64,000 nucleotides of DNA from assembly GCA_028023455.1 (NCBI GenBank), contig JAQFVV010006311.1:3813490-3877489 (forward strand). The letters are read 5' to 3'. The notes beneath the pieces are model-generated. The model was not told the DNA's origin. It was given only the letters and a program-made list of their open reading frames with translations, and did no database searches. Shown here in pieces: positions 9,313 through 23,582 of this stretch (position 1 is the stretch's first letter; the number at the start of each line of letters is the position of its first letter). The position numbers were made by a program, and so were the translations under genes. The stretch comes from Epiperipatus broadwayi (Eukaryota; Onychophora; Udeonychophora; Euonychophora; Peripatidae).

Positions 9313-12300
9313 GCACATCATTGTATGATACATCAGAATATGAGTAGAATGATATTGGAGAAAATGGAAGAAGACAGTGTTATTAATAAAAAGTTGAGGA
9401 TATTTCTTTCTTATTCTACTTCTCAAATCAATTTGTCATTTAACTAATTAAATATCAAATAAGCTTACAAATATTTAATTACAATAAGCAATAAAAATAT
9501 TTCATGCTAAATATTACTAGAAATGATTTAATCTTTTGCAATAAAGTAGATTTGGGTATACTATTAAAATACAACAATAATATAATAAAACATAACCAAT
9601 ATTTTCTGCTCATTGAAGATTTTTACCTACCTTCCCTTTTAATTTCTCTCATTACTTATAAAAATACAGTCAATTTCTTTTTCGGCAGCACATTTATTCT
9701 AGGTAATGAAAATCTCAAAAGACAGCCAATTTATAATCAAATACTTATTAATTAGTATTGTAATTTAAACTATTATTATTAACAACAACAACAAAAGTAA
9801 ATAAATTAATTAAAATAAACATCGCCTACAAAATACAAATTTTGAAATGCTTATTTTAGCTTATGGATTATATGGAATTTGTTTATGACTAAAATTTATG
9901 TCACTGATGTTTGATATCATGTATATAATTTACTTAGGATCCATATTATTTTATCATCTTATTTATAACTACTGTGTTTCTGTATCATATCATTAGTTAA
10001 ATGTGTATGGATGTTAAATAAAATATTCAAATGTTACACATCAATTAAATTCTATGTCATGTATATATTATCTCTCTGACAGCAACCGTACATCTGAATA
10101 AAATGATGAAGTCTTTACTAAATCCCCTTTAATAACAAAATATTTTAGCTTTTAATTAATTTATCATATGGTGATAACCATAATTTATTCTTTTGGTTTA
10201 AGACAACATGAGAAAAAGATCATCTTAAAATTGTATATAGTTATTAACCTAATTATTCAGTGTTATTTTTAAAATGAAGATTTCAAGAATAAAAAACCCC
10301 TTTTTATATACTTTTATCTAGCCAGACCACTTAGGGTCAAAATGAGAGTCCCACATCCTTCTATATCTTTATAGCAATATTCATCATAAAATGAACTTGG
10401 AAGGAGTCCTATGATGACAGTATCCAAGTTGCTGTCTATTATAAGGAAATCTCACATTTTTAAAACAAACTATGTCTTTTATTAACATTATATACAAAAA
10501 TGTCATTTATCAATTTTATATTGATATCTAATCATCACTAACGTTGCCTTAGACCTTGTTTGAAGAGAAGTATTATTTATATAATAGAATAAGTTGTTTC
10601 AAATGTCTTTTATATAAAAAAAATTCTCTCAGGATAATTTATACACTATTTGCATCATACCACAAATATATAATGCAATTTTAAATGTTCAAAATTTAGC
10701 AAAACATAAGATGACATTCTCCAAAAGTATGTGACCAAGTTACTCATTCTATTATTAAAGATGGTAATTCACACCTTTCCAATCATTTATAGAGCATAAA
10801 GTACTATGGGTACTACTATTTATATCCATTCTAATGTTTAAATGATTGTGGGTATATAAAATGGTAGGTAATCTTTTTCAAACATCCCTTTAAATGAATA
10901 AAATTAATTTAGATATTGATATTTATCAAGTGCAATATTATTAACAACAATAGTTACAATGAAGTAACTATTGTATTTTCTTTGGTCACTATAATAAATC
11001 TAATAGTTTTTTGTAAATCAATAATTCACGTAGGTTCTGTGGATATTTATGCATTGCAATTTTAAAACGTAAGTTTTATAATTTCAATATCTAAATCAAA
11101 TAAATAATAACATCTTATAAACAAAATACTATAACTAATAATAGTTATTATTATTGTTATTATATACAGATTATATAATTCATAGCTCTAAGTTTTTAAA
11201 GTATTTTAATAGCTTCTTTTCTATTGGGATTTTATTAATAAGTAGATGATTAGCATTACATATAGTAAATATTTCATTTTTTTAATAGAATGTAAATTAA
11301 ATTTATGCAAAAGTTTCTTTAAATGCTGTGAATTTTTTTTTTTTAAAAAGAAATTTGAAATTTAAATATTATAAGAGTAACTTTATTTTCCCTTCTGTCA
11401 AGTGAGAAATTTCAAATTAGTACATGATATTTATTATGCTAAATATTATTTTAATATATTTTTAAAAAAATTGAGAAACAAAACTGAAAGTAAAACAAAA
11501 CTATTTGTTTAAATCAAGGGTAGGGGATCTTTTTCTGTTAAGACTATTTGGATATTTATAATATCATTTGTAGGCCTTACAAAATTATCGACTTAAAATT
11601 AGCCTGTTATATTTGACCAAAAACATAATTAATTTACTCTTAGTAATTAAAGTTGGACAACCTTTTTAACTGACATGAATGAAAAAGAAAGTGATATCAT
11701 CATTATTAATGACTGCTTCACATTTAAAGACAATTTTTCCAATTCACCTTTACTATTATTGATGGGATGTTTTCTATATTCAGGAATTTCTTTTTATGTT
11801 ATGAAGAGATAATTCTATGGCTGTTAGAATGCAGACTTTTATAAACTCCTTTTCAGATGATTACAAATGACTTGTTTATACTTTTTATGAAGCATGTCAA
11901 TCTCTTGATGAAGCTCTTTTTCAAGTTTTGTATTTTAATATCTTTTTTTGTTCCCTACCAATTTTATTGTAATCAGAATGTTTTAATGAATAGTGTCTCT
12001 TAATATTGTGAACTTTATTAACTGAAATAATTTCCAGTCAAATCAGTCGCATCAATTTACTATTTCTTTCTATAAAAAAAATATGCATTAGTCTATTTCT
12101 TTTGAAATGCTGGATTTTCTGTGTTATTTTTTCTTAACCTATTTGTTGTAGCCATCCTAATTTTTAAAAAAATGCAAAACTTTTACTTTCACTTTTTATA
12201 ATGCACTATTCATCTGCAAAAACTACTACAAAAACAAACAAAATGCTTTCTGTGTTATAGATTAAATCTATCGACAGATAGATCACACAATATAGACAAT

Positions 12301-13200
12301 GTGTAGAACTATTATAAAGGTTGGGGAGAGATAAAGATGCAATTGAAAAAATAAATATTTTGTTTAAATAGAACTTTTATGAAAATGTCTGCAGACTGGA
12401 TTGAGACCTTTCAAAGGGTGGAAGTTCTGACCCATAATTTAAATGATATGCATTTACTTTTATACTATTATTTCAGCAAACTAAAATAAAAGTTTATAAA
12501 ATTTATTTTTATGCTGACTTGGAAAATGATTTCTGATTGAAGGTTTTCTAATAATAAAATGGTAAACTTAGCCTGGAGAGTGATCTTGTTATCTATATCT
12601 TTTTATGACAGTGATAATTACTTAATTTATTTAAATAAAACATCTGATATTTTAAATGACTCTAAAGTAAGCAACCCCAGCTTAACAAAATAATAATAGA
12701 TATATCCTGGAGTTAAATATTCAAGCATATTAATCATAATTTTACATTTTAGGAAATATAATTGAGCTCTTGTTATCCTTTCAACATGTTATAGCACAAA
12801 ATGTTCTATTAAGAATGCTAATTTTCTGGGATCTTCTCCTTTTTTCCCAATTCACTATTACTCCTCTAACATTTCAATCTTAATTAATTATTGTTTTTTT
12901 TCTCTATCCCATAAAACTTACATTATACCAAAATAATAATAATTATAGTAATACAATATAAAAGTATACTCCTTAAAACAAAATAAAATTATAAAAGATA
13001 ATTATTTAACATATTCTCAAAAAATATGTGTCAATTTAAACATATATACTGGTGTAAACACAAATAACACTCATAGTAAGTATTATGTTAAAAAGTAAAA
13101 TTATTAAATAAATAAAAATGCAATTTTAATGTATTGGATATCTCTAAATAGCTTTTAATTATAAATATATTGCAACTAAATTTAATTGCTTTCCTTTCTC
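9313..13200. other. long AT-rich stretch without recognisable genes
   Basis: I see no conserved protein segment on either strand, no RNA gene and no clear repeat boundary. Short open frames are compatible with chance. It may contain very old unrecognisable transposon sequence. Confidence 0.35.
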
Positions 13201-13228
13201 ACTTAAAATATTTAAAACCTATTAAGAG

Positions 13229-13230
<2 letters not shown>

Positions 13231-13264
<34 letters not shown>

Positions 13265-13338
13265 TATATATATATATATATATATATAAAAATTAAATAT
13301 ATTATATATATATATATATATATATAATATTTTAATTT
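13231..13338. repeat. (TA)n tracts with imperfect inverted arms
   Basis: Several TA runs are interrupted by AAATTAAATAT near 13290. The last run ends in an imperfect reverse complement of that arm (ATTTTAATTT ending near 13338). The design resembles the cleaner palindromes near 9.22-9.31 and 56.84 kb. Confidence 0.7.
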
Positions 13339-14519
13339 AGTCAGCAGAATACTCTTCTGACAAACTATATGCTATTTACATATATAGACTAAAGATAGGT
13401 TAGATATTTATATTTAGCCACTGGGGAAGTTACTCAAAAATTGCTTCTAAGAAGCAGTAGAATTATACTAAAGAGTTTAAATGACACTTGAGAGTTTACA
13501 TATTATTTAAGCTATTGGGGTGCTGTTAGATTTGCTGTCATATTATTGAGTTTTGAAATCTCTTTTATTGTGAATTTCTAGTTTGGTGCTCCAGTTACTC
13601 TAACACCACCATGTTTTTCTAGATTACAAAAGGGGTATTCATTCAGTTTTTTACCATGAAATTTCTATAAATTGTTGATAGCCATTGCTAAGACATGCCC
13701 ACAATTTATCCAAGACTACTGCTGAACAAATAAATCAAGATAGACACTGCACTGCCCTAAAAAGAACCCAGAAATCACTAATGAAAACAGAACCTAACAT
13801 AAGAACATTGTTAAAAGCTCTAGACATTGTTAAAAATGCAGGGGTGATAACCTCAAGAAAATATAACCAAAACCTATGTCAATATAAGCAAAAAAGTTTA
13901 GAAATAAAATAAAATATGAAGGGTAAGATTTATATTTTCTTTATAAAATTTACTAAAACAATAAATGTGTAAACTCTTAGTTCTTAATTTAAAATGAAAT
14001 CAATTATGCTAAAATAACTTTGTAATTAGTTTAATGTTATTTTATTTTATTATTTTTTGTTGTTATAATTTTCAATGTGTTAATTGTATAAATAAGTGAT
14101 TTAACCATTAATCTGTCCTAAATTTTCTTCTCTCCATATCTCACTGTATAAAATTTAGTTAAGACAAATTTTGTTAATTATGTTTTTTTTTAAAAAAAAA
14201 AACATTCACTATCTGATAGCCAAAAGTGCTAGAAGCATCTACAATCTTTTTTTGTGGATATTCCACTTAATTTTTTGAAAGGTGTCCAGGTTCATTACCC
14301 AGTATAAATTAAAAGTAGCGATGGGATAGGTATTTTGCTTTTAGTAATTATGGATGGGGTGTAATGGTCTTAAATGCTGGCTATGTGTATTTATAGACAA
14401 TACCCCATCTGATGATTAGTATAGTTAATATACATAATATTGATTATATTTTTCCCTGTTTGTATATAAAAAAAAATTAGTAAATAAAAGTGAGGAAATT
14501 AAACATTTCTTGTGATGAA
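13339..14519. other. spacer, possibly decayed 5' part of the following PLE
   Basis: A 75-codon frame at 13685-13912 (plus) is lysine- and glutamine-rich and has no recognised domain. Its orientation and position would suit an N-terminal PLE remnant, but there is no motif to prove it. Nothing else is supported. Confidence 0.25.
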
Positions 14520-16185
14520 AAGAAAGCTATCAAATCTATCAAACACAATACATTTATCAACATTCTTACTATTGATAAAGGTAAACTATTATTGTAATGG
14601 ATAAAATTGATTATGATAATAAAATATAAGAACCTCTCACAGCAGTCCAATTGAAAAAAGTAGCAAAAAATCTGCTGTCCAAATACAAGGGTAGTAATAT
14701 AAGTATTACTCTGAAAACATCACAGATATGTCAGTGATTTAGAAAAAAGGAAGTTAACTTTGTATTTATAAACTACCTATAATCCATTAAGACAATATTT
14801 CATTAAGACCTATTGTTAGTTCTAGAAATTCACCATGTTAAAATTTTGTTGAGATTTCTTCTCAAAGTTCTTAATCCATTGGCATAAAGGATACACATTC
14901 CTTCAACAGTGTTTCTAAGTTCTTTGTATAATTAGTCAGAGACATGAAAATGGAAAGAACTGTACTATGGAATGAGACATTGTCTATTGTAAGGAGAAGT
15001 TTATATGATGATAATAGTCTACAAACTAGATCAACTCTACCTATTGATAGTATAATGGAATTATTAACATTCTGCACAACAACAATGTACTTCAATATAA
15101 CTGAGAATATTTCCAACAAAATCAGAGGATGTCCATGGGATCATTACTGTCACCCTTGTTTAGCAACATTTACATGAAATAAATTGAAACCACAGTCATA
15201 AATACTACTCCATGTCTACTTAAAGGGTGGCTTCACTATAATGATGATACATTTGTATATGGATATCTGGTGAGGCACAAGTAAAGTCATTCTGGATATA
15301 TATCAACAATATATTTTCTTCATTTTAATTCACAATGGAATCAGAATGGGAACAAAAATTGGTATTCTTAGATGTTCTTGGGACATGAATCTCTTAGAGC
15401 AAAGTAAAACAACAATGTATAGAAAACTAAAACACACTAGCAAATACTTGACATATACATCTTATCATACCAGAGGCACTAAACATAGAATTATACTATC
15501 ACTATGGAACAGAGTAAAGGATTTGTTTGGAAATGAGTGATTTGGAAAATGAAAATATTCACATAGAACAAACTCTCATGAAGAATGATTATCCATCAGT
15601 GGTCATTAAGATAAGACAACAAAAAGTGACACCAGAAAAACAATCATTGGTATTTTCCATACATACCAGGAATGGCAGACAAAAACATCTGCAGTCAATA
15701 CATTAGAACAGCTTTCCTAAGCCATACAACACCTTGAGGATTTCTTACTTTTATCAAGCCTAAATTAGAAAGACTGACAAATAAAAACTACATCTATGAA
15801 ATACCATATAAATGTGGAAGGAAGTACATTGGTGAAACATGTCACCCCATTGAACAGTGATTGAAAGAACACAAACTAATGATTAGAAGAGAGAAAAATT
15901 GACTGTCTAGGTAGCAGACTTTATATGTACTAATGACTATATGTTCAATTGAAAAAATATTAAAGTATTGGTTAGAGAAGAAAAGGTGTAAAGAAAAAAC
16001 TTTAAGAAAGCTTCTCACATGACAATGGCAAATAACTCTATAAGTCAATCCAGTGTGGCAATACACAATGTATGGAAGCCTCAAATTAACCTTGCTCTTA
16101 GAAAAATATATTTAAAAACAAATTGAAGACTCAGGAGAATTTGAACCAAACTTCACATATAAATATATGAAATTTTTACTATCTG
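14520..16185 (+). pseudogene. decayed Penelope-like element: reverse transcriptase and GIY-YIG endonuclease
   Basis: Reading the plus strand with many stops and shifts gives, in order: a TIDKG-like block near 14,565 (compare ADKGN of PLE RTs); LQTRSTLPIDSIMELLTFC near 15,028; TTMYFNITEN; a degraded GCAMGSPLSP block near 15,125; and LFSNIYMK near 15,158. Further on are YIYEIPYKCGRKYIGET near 15,790-15,840 (the GIY-YIG motif) and the C-terminal SH-M--MANNSISQSSVAIHN-like block near 16,015. This is the order in canonical PLEs, whose enzyme copies RNA at a nick made by the GIY-YIG nuclease. The copy is clearly dead. It belongs to the same family as the fragments at 59.6-60.95 kb, sharing their C-terminus and 3' tail. 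Confidence 0.75.
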
Positions 16186-16189
16186 TTGC

Positions 16190-16325
16190 CTTTGTCAGAA
16201 TAGCTTCGTTGGTTAGAGCATTTGTTTAAAATTCAATACAATATTCAAGAATCTAAAGTTGTGACTCCAATGCTAATACTGCCACTGGTTAATCCAGCAA
16301 CACCTGAAAAAAAAAGGAGAATAAT
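16190..16325 (+). repeat. tRNA-like segment in PLE 3' region, copy A
   Basis: Shortly after the decayed PLE coding end comes a segment with an A-box-like stretch (TAGCTTCGTTGGTTAGAGC) and, about 55 nt on, a degraded B-box region. Its ends resemble GTCAG and CTGCC, compatible with a closing stem. Two more copies at the 3' ends of related PLE fragments (59.74-59.88 minus, 60.655-60.80 plus) are better preserved and share the flanks, so the module belongs to the PLE tail. Confidence 0.55.
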
Positions 16326-16449
16326 ATTAATTTAAATGTTGTGCCATTACTAACCTATGCTGTCTATTTCTGTGTTATTACTAAAAAGTTGTTTGTATTT
16401 GAAGTTTAAATAAAATTTAAAATTTTATATATTGAAACAGATATACTGT

Positions 16450-17384
16450 TCCATGTGTATATATATTCAAAAGACCCCCCCCCCCATTTAAAAAAGACTA
16501 GCATGATTTGGTCAAATTAAAAAGAAAAAAGAGACAACAAATGCGTTTAAATCTGTGGTTAAAAAAAAAAAAGTATAAATCTTTTTTTTTCATTAAAATT
16601 CATAAATTCAAAAAAAAAGAAAATCAATAAAGTAAAAATGGAAAAAAAAATTATATTTAAACATTAAAAAAAGATAAGTTTATTTTATATTTCAGAAAAA
16701 TAATTTGTAAGGCAAAATAACTTAGGTGTTAAGCCAATGCCTTAGGCAAAGAAATGTAAAATTAATTGGAATTCGAAAACACATAGCCAGACAATTAAAA
16801 AAAACAGTCTTCTACCACCAAAAAGAATAGTCAATGAGTTGGAGGGAAATGGCATGAACATGGAGGAAAACATACCACCAACACCAATTGAAGCAGGCGT
16901 CATGTAAAGAGAATTCATTCTGATAAGCAGAAAGATTATAAATAGGCTGAAAAAATTTGGATTTTCAGACAGAGAGAAAACAGAGAGAATAGTTTTTATT
17001 ATTATCAGTTAAGTAGTTTTTCTTTGGATAAAACAAGTAGAGAAAGTACAAAATATTTGAAAAATTCGGATTATCAGAGAGTGTTTATTTTTATCAGTTT
17101 TACTAAGTAAAGCAAGACAGAAAAATCAAAACTAAACCATGAAAAAACAATTTAACATGGGCTGCTGACCTGCATTTTCCTCTTCATCCACATTCATGAA
17201 GTAAGCTCCAGCCTGTCTACTGTGCCATTCATTAAGCCCCCATTGGTATTGAAAGAGAACAACAAGTAAAAAGGTAAAAATTAAAAAATAGTAGCAATTC
17301 AATTATTAATGCTATGATAAAGTTTCGAATAAAATAAAAAAATTAATGGAGAAATATGAAAACGTTAATTGTGTTCTATATTTC
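16450..17384. other. AT-rich spacer
   Basis: Contains a C run near 16,476 and many A and T homopolymers. No gene or named repeat is recognised. Confidence 0.35.
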
Positions 17385-17960
17385 AAATTATAAATGAAAC
17401 TGCTAATGAAGTTATGTATAAAAATATACGTTTGCAGCAGACCAAGTAAATATTTATGTTAGAATAATTAAATGCTGTATAAATCATAAATGCTTAACTG
17501 CATATTACTTTTATCTATATAAAATAATAAAGTTTATGTGTAGGAATATACATCTATATTTCAAATTATAAATGCTCCACCAACACGGAAATGTTGACCA
17601 ACAACTTGTCTGTCTATGTTAAACAAAAAAAATAAATATCTGAACTATGTATCAGAACAAGTAAAGTGAGATTATAAAAGAAACTGCTGATGAACTTATG
17701 TATAAAAATATACACCTGTAGCAGATCAAATAAATATTCATGCTAGAATAATTAAATGTAAATCACAAATGCTTAACTGCATATTACTTATATTTAAATA
17801 AAATAATAAAGTTTATGTGTATGGACATACATTTAGGTTTGTCTAAATTATAAATGCTCCACAAACCTAGAATGGCCAAAATTACGTGTTTACCTACCTG
17901 TAACAATTCTCAAAAGAATGAAATGTGATACAAATCATACCTGCTTAACTGCATATACTT
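17385..17960. repeat. tandem repeat, period about 284 bp, 2 copies plus a partial third
   Basis: About 17,385-17,580 and 17,669-17,865 align along their length. Shared blocks include GAAACTGCT, ATGCTTAACTGCATATTACTT and AATAAAGTTTATGTGTA. A shorter third piece around 17,925-17,960 repeats the CTTAACTGCATA block. The pieces are diverged and have no coding potential. Confidence 0.75.
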
Positions 17961-17968
17961 TGTTGAAA

Positions 17969-18190
17969 GGACTTGAAAATGAATTATTGTTAGATAAACT
18001 GTTTCTGTGCTTCTTCTCATCAATGAAATGAAAATAAATCATCACATGGATACGCATGGACTTGAAAATGAATTATTGTTAGATAAATTGTTTCTGTGCT
18101 TCTTCTCATTAATGAAATGAAAATAAATCTTCATGTGGATACGCATGGACTTGAAAATGAACTATTGTTAAATTAAACTGCTTCTAAACC
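17969..18190. repeat. 89-bp tandem repeat, about 2.5 copies
   Basis: The motif GGACTTGAAAATGAA starts at 17,969, 18,058 and 18,147, an exact 89-bp spacing. Copies one and two are nearly identical and the third is truncated and diverged. It lies directly after the 284-bp tandem array. Confidence 0.9.
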
Positions 18191-18399
18191 TCATCTCTTA
18201 AGTGGAACTCTGAAGTAAAGATTATCAGTTGTTAAATAAAATCATTGTTATTTAAAATTACCCAGTTGTTCAATTCTATTGTGTTTTTTATTGCATCACT
18301 CATCATTCATTGCAATTGTTCATGAGAATCTCATGCCTCCTGAGCTACATCTGGCATAACTAGACCTAGGTAAGTCAGGTTGTAGGGAGATAGAACTCT

Positions 18400-18725
18400 A
18401 GTGCCTTTTGGAAAACCAAACATATAAATATCTAGATGCTTCCAGCCTCTATGGTGCTACATCCTCTGATGAGCAGGAAATATTGTTGTAGGGGTGGGGG
18501 GTTAACATCTGCATTGGGGAATGCCAATTGATAGTTCCTTTCTGCAACATGCTCATCAGGAAATTGTTACAACCGAGGTAATAAAGGGATTGTATGGGTC
18601 CGGTTACAATATATTCACCATTTGCTGACAAATGATGGAAATAGACCAACATATTATCATATCTAACATACCATCATCACAAACCTTCAGGCAAATATTA
18701 AATATAATCTTAGTGTACCCTTTTC
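18400..18725. repeat. segment sharing the PLE 3'-terminal motif
   Basis: Positions about 18,640-18,715 read GATGGAAATAGACCAACAT, then CCATCATCACAAACCTTCAGG. The same order recurs at 60,870-60,945 next to a PLE tail, and its first half recurs inverted near 59,610. It can pair as an ATGATGG/CCATCAT hairpin. The upstream half (18,400-18,630) is less AT-rich and not recognised. It is probably a PLE or SINE end whose body is gone. Confidence 0.45.
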
Positions 18726-21700
18726 AAGCATAAATATTATATTCAGTTTTATGGAAAAATTAATATTATAAAGATATTTTAATATTTGCTTTTTTTTTTA
18801 AATTTTAAATATATATATTTATTTATAAAATTTGAATAGATGATAAAAACCAACATAAATGCAATGTGTATAAATTATAATATATGCCAAATATACGTTC
18901 TAGACAATGTTAATTAATAAATGAAACTTAAATGTATCTATTTTAAAATCATTTATAAATATGACTTACAAACAAAGTTGAAATACAGCACTATTACAAA
19001 TTCTGACAGCATTTCCACTTATTTCTAAAATAGAAGTTTGGTGAAATATAAAACTAACAAATTCTAAAACATATACTAATTTATATATTTTTACATAATT
19101 AAATCATACCATTAATGCAGTCATCCAACTTAATATTGTGAAACAAATGTATTTATAATATTTAGCCATTATCATATCAAAATCCAACAGATTTATTTAC
19201 ATAAAATGATTTGACTTCGTATCAGATTTATTGCACATTAGATTTGTTTTATGTATTTAAAATAAAACACGAATGTGATCTGCATAATATAATCAACCTT
19301 TCTACTAATGAAAAATTTCAGAATAAAAGTTCCTCATTGGTTAGTGTTAAACTAGAAATATTAGTGTTCAAGTGTATCAGTGATATGAGATAAAGTGGTG
19401 AGAGATGGTTCATGTGAAAGTCTATGCTCATATACCCTATATATTACATATGTCAATACGCGTATATTATTTATGAATAATGATATTAAATTAAAGTAAA
19501 AAAAATTAAAGTAATCTTATATTTTTATTGCTATTTGTCAATATTATGCCATGTTACACTAGAATTTATTAAATTAATATTAGCAGTTTAACTAAAATTG
19601 CCTTTTATAACAGCAGAAGTCTTAATTATTTTCATCTTAGGAAATCTTTAGTCTGTTATTGAGAATATGAATCGATTTTATAAACAATGTACATTTTAGG
19701 CCTATTTCAATTTTCTTTACACAATTATTATGCTGACAAGTCTTTTTGGTTAAAGTATTATAAATTAAAATTTCTTGTTAAATATGGGGACACAAGGTGC
19801 ATAACATCAACATTAATTTAAATATATATCTACTTTTAAACACTGTCTGAAGATATCCTAATATGGTAGGAAGTTTTTTGTACCAATTTAACAGCATGCC
19901 AGACAGTGTTATACAGAGTTAGTAAACTGTTTGCATGACGTTAAGTCACCTGAGATTAAAGAAATCGTGAAGATTTAAAAATGTAATGAAAAATGAAAGA
20001 AAACATATTAATGTCAAAAATGATTATTAAAATAACAAACATTAACATAGCAAAATATAAACTAACTGATCATAAAAAATATGGGCCTATATGTGTGCAT
20101 GTAAAAAAATGTAAACATATACGCACACATCAACATATTTATCTGCTTGTTGTAAAAATATATAATAATACTGATAATTAATCTTGGTAATACATATTAA
20201 ATAAATAAAAGTATATCATTCTAATTAATTATTATTTTAAGAAAGAAAAAATATTAATGTGTAAAATTGTATTACTTTATTTTGCTTATTATACTTAGTT
20301 TTATTTACTAGAACACTGTTGAATTTGGGAATATAAAAAGATTTTCATGAATGTTATAGTTCGATAAGTAAGAAGCAGGAAATGTGAAGGCAAAAATCTA
20401 AGCTCAGAAACTGAATGTTATAGTCGTGGAAAAATCTATCTCCAAACTTTAAACAAAAACTTTAATTTATTTATTATTTAGGAACTTATGAATAAAATGA
20501 AGTGCTAAGTAAAAGGAAAAGAGGAAAAGTTTATTTTTCTCTTTGGCCATATTTCCAAGGAGCTGAATTAATGATTAATGGAGTAATGGATTAGCTTAAA
20601 TTTATGCTTCTTTCCTTCTCTTTCATCTTATAATCCATTTAATGATGATTCCACTATAGAAACAAAGTATGTAATATTCGGATACAATAATCCGGAATTT
20701 CTGCTGCCAGATTAGAAATTGGGTCTGAAGAAAAAAAAAACATTTTAAATTCAAAGTAAAGATTCAGATGGTAATATTGTTTTATTACTAATTTTTATTT
20801 CATTTTAAAGTATTAATGAAGGAAAAGTTAAAGCATTCTAGAAATAACATTTTTTTGCTTAATTAATAGATATTAACCATTAAAAAAAGTATTCAGTTTA
20901 CAGAATACTATTTTTTAAAGGAGAAAATATTAAGAGGAAAATGTTTTAATTGATTATGTATAGACACGCAAGCATTACAATATTTATAAGTTTTCAAAAC
21001 GAATATATATAAGAATAGTTATATATATATTAATAATTTCATAATGGGATATTGTTCACTCTTTTAAAATAAGCGTAGATAATATGCGCTTATAAATATC
21101 AATTTATGATTACATAAAATAGATTTTACTATGTTAAACTGAGCAGATATTTTCATCTTATTTTATATAAATTGGTAATGAGATTTTTTTGCAAATTGTG
21201 ACCATACTATTGGAGTGTAAATTTGTACTAGAGAGACAAGATCTCAATTTTATGTTGTTAAACCGTTTTATGTATTACTGTGTATACAATGGAATCTTAA
21301 AAAATAAGTATTTCACTTATGATGTTGCTATACTAAGCACAATAATGTGTCTAATAAATACAGCCCTGTTGTAAATAAAATATTTTATATAAAAGCAAAA
21401 TAAGGAGTATATGCATTTTCGTGTAAAAAAAATTTCCAGTTTAAATGCATGACAAAGAAAATATTTTTTCTTTAGATTCATGATGTAACATTGAACAAAA
21501 TAACATAAATTATAGATGTTAAGCAAATACTCAGAATGACAATAATTGAAACGAATGATCCATATAATGTGTATTATTGTTTTACAAATATTTAAACTTT
21601 ATTTTATTAGGTATATGTGTATTCTAGGGTTGGTATGATAGATTTATTTCTCACTTATCTAAATAATTTTCAATGATATTTATCACTTCTACAAAAAATA

Positions 21701-22579
21701 TAGGACTACTATTTAAGAAAAGAAGCTTCGGAAAGTCAATTTCAGAATAGATAAACTGAGAATGCAAAATGTTGTACACATCAGATATTTATTTATTAAT
21801 TATTATTTTTTACATGTCATTTTTAATTTAATTTTGTATTATATTTTATTCATATATGTTAGGCAATAAAAACTTATGTTGTTGTTATCAATTGTCACGG
21901 TGTTCTTGCCATCAATTTCATTTAAACATTTATTTTATTTTGCAACTAATACATATCTATCAATGATTGCAATTCATTTATTGCATAATTATCATTCTCT
22001 TTATTATCATCAGCATAACTTTTAATATCTCATGATTTATAATACTAGTGGTCTGACCATAAGATTAATGAAACATGATAGAGATAACATGAATATGTAG
22101 TGGTTTAAACAACCTGACTTGCCTGGTGTTCATAGTTTAGAAATATATAAAAGTTGTAATGGACTAAAATTCATTTTTAATTAATGTATTTTACCTACTA
22201 TTACAATTTGGCTTCTATTTATGAGGCACATTCCTCTATGAATGATCAGTGCCTTTCTGACTATTATAATATTGATGATGTAATAGTTTCACCTGGAATT
22301 ATGATAATGTATATTAATATAATAGTGACATCTATAGGCATCATAAACACAACATTTAGAGGTTGTTTTTCTTTTAAAAAATATAACAAAAAGTAAATAA
22401 AGATTAATTGCTTTTAGGGTCCATCATGAAAAGTAGATGCATAACATACATTGAGATAAAATACAAGTCATATAAGAGTTTCTACATCTAAGTCTAAGAA
22501 ACAGATTCACTTTCTTAAAACTATGTAACTTTTTTATTAACATTTTCAGTAGATTCACAAATAGATCAAGCCATAGTTA
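18726..22579. other. AT-rich stretch without recognisable genes
   Basis: No conserved domain, splice-bounded exon or repeat boundary is seen on either strand. Short frames here look random. Short TA runs occur near 21,020. Confidence 0.35.
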
Positions 22580-23501
22580 CAATTTTTAAAAAAGGTGTTT
22601 CTTGATTATGGCCCCTGTACAAGATGAAGCATTCAAAAAAGTAAAACTATTTTTCCAGGACAAGTAATACTGACTTTTTTCATCATTAAAAACCATTTAT
22701 TGTTCAAATAAATACTAACAGGTATGGATTAGGGGATACATTATTGCAAGTCCAATAGGATAAATCAGCTTGGCATTTTCTATTTCATAAGCTATCTTTG
22801 GAAAGGACAGAAATTAATTATAGGATTAAGTAAAAGGAAGCTCTATTTTTAGTTTGAACATTCCTGAAACTCCATCAATTTGTGTTAGGTTCTAATATAA
22901 AAGTGGTCATTTATCACAGAAGCCTTGAATTTCTTAACTATAGTTATCTAACTAGTATCCATTTGTTTTATTAAAATCTGTTTCTTCATGAACTAAGTTA
23001 TACTATACAATATTATAAAGGCATCATAGTCATTTTAGGGCTGCACATTGATGAGTTATGAAAAACTATTTATGACAGTTGATTAGTGAAAAAATAGTGA
23101 ATTAAAACAATAAACCCACTGTTTAGGGATGATATTGACAGTTATGGCATAGAGAAAAATTTAATGCTGAAGTGTAAACTGTAATGTAATATAGAGAGCA
23201 AAACTTGGAAGTATAAGATACAAACTGGGAGAGATAAATGGAGAGTAGTGATTCAATCAGCCATGTCAATCATTCAATAAAATATGCTCATTCTTGGGGT
23301 CATAAAACTAAGCAATTATGAACTTTGTTTTAATAACCTAACATGTATAGTAAGGATTATCAGTCCTCAAAAATTATAAATATGCCAGCAAACCAACCAA
23401 ATAATAAAATTTATAATTGTGCACAGTAGCATATATGAAAAATTATGTCCCTAGATTATTATAGTTCATAAGAACTTTTTAAAAAGTTGAAATATCAAAT
23501 C

Positions 23502-23582
<81 letters not shown>

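Noticed and set aside
18455-18570. CTGATGAG...GAAA strings on both strands, resembling hammerhead ribozyme cores (which some PLEs carry)
   Set aside because: On the plus strand only 4 nt separate CTGATGA from GAAA, too few for stem II. On the minus strand stem II has an extra base before GAAA, and no UH cleavage site with matching stems I and III could be built.
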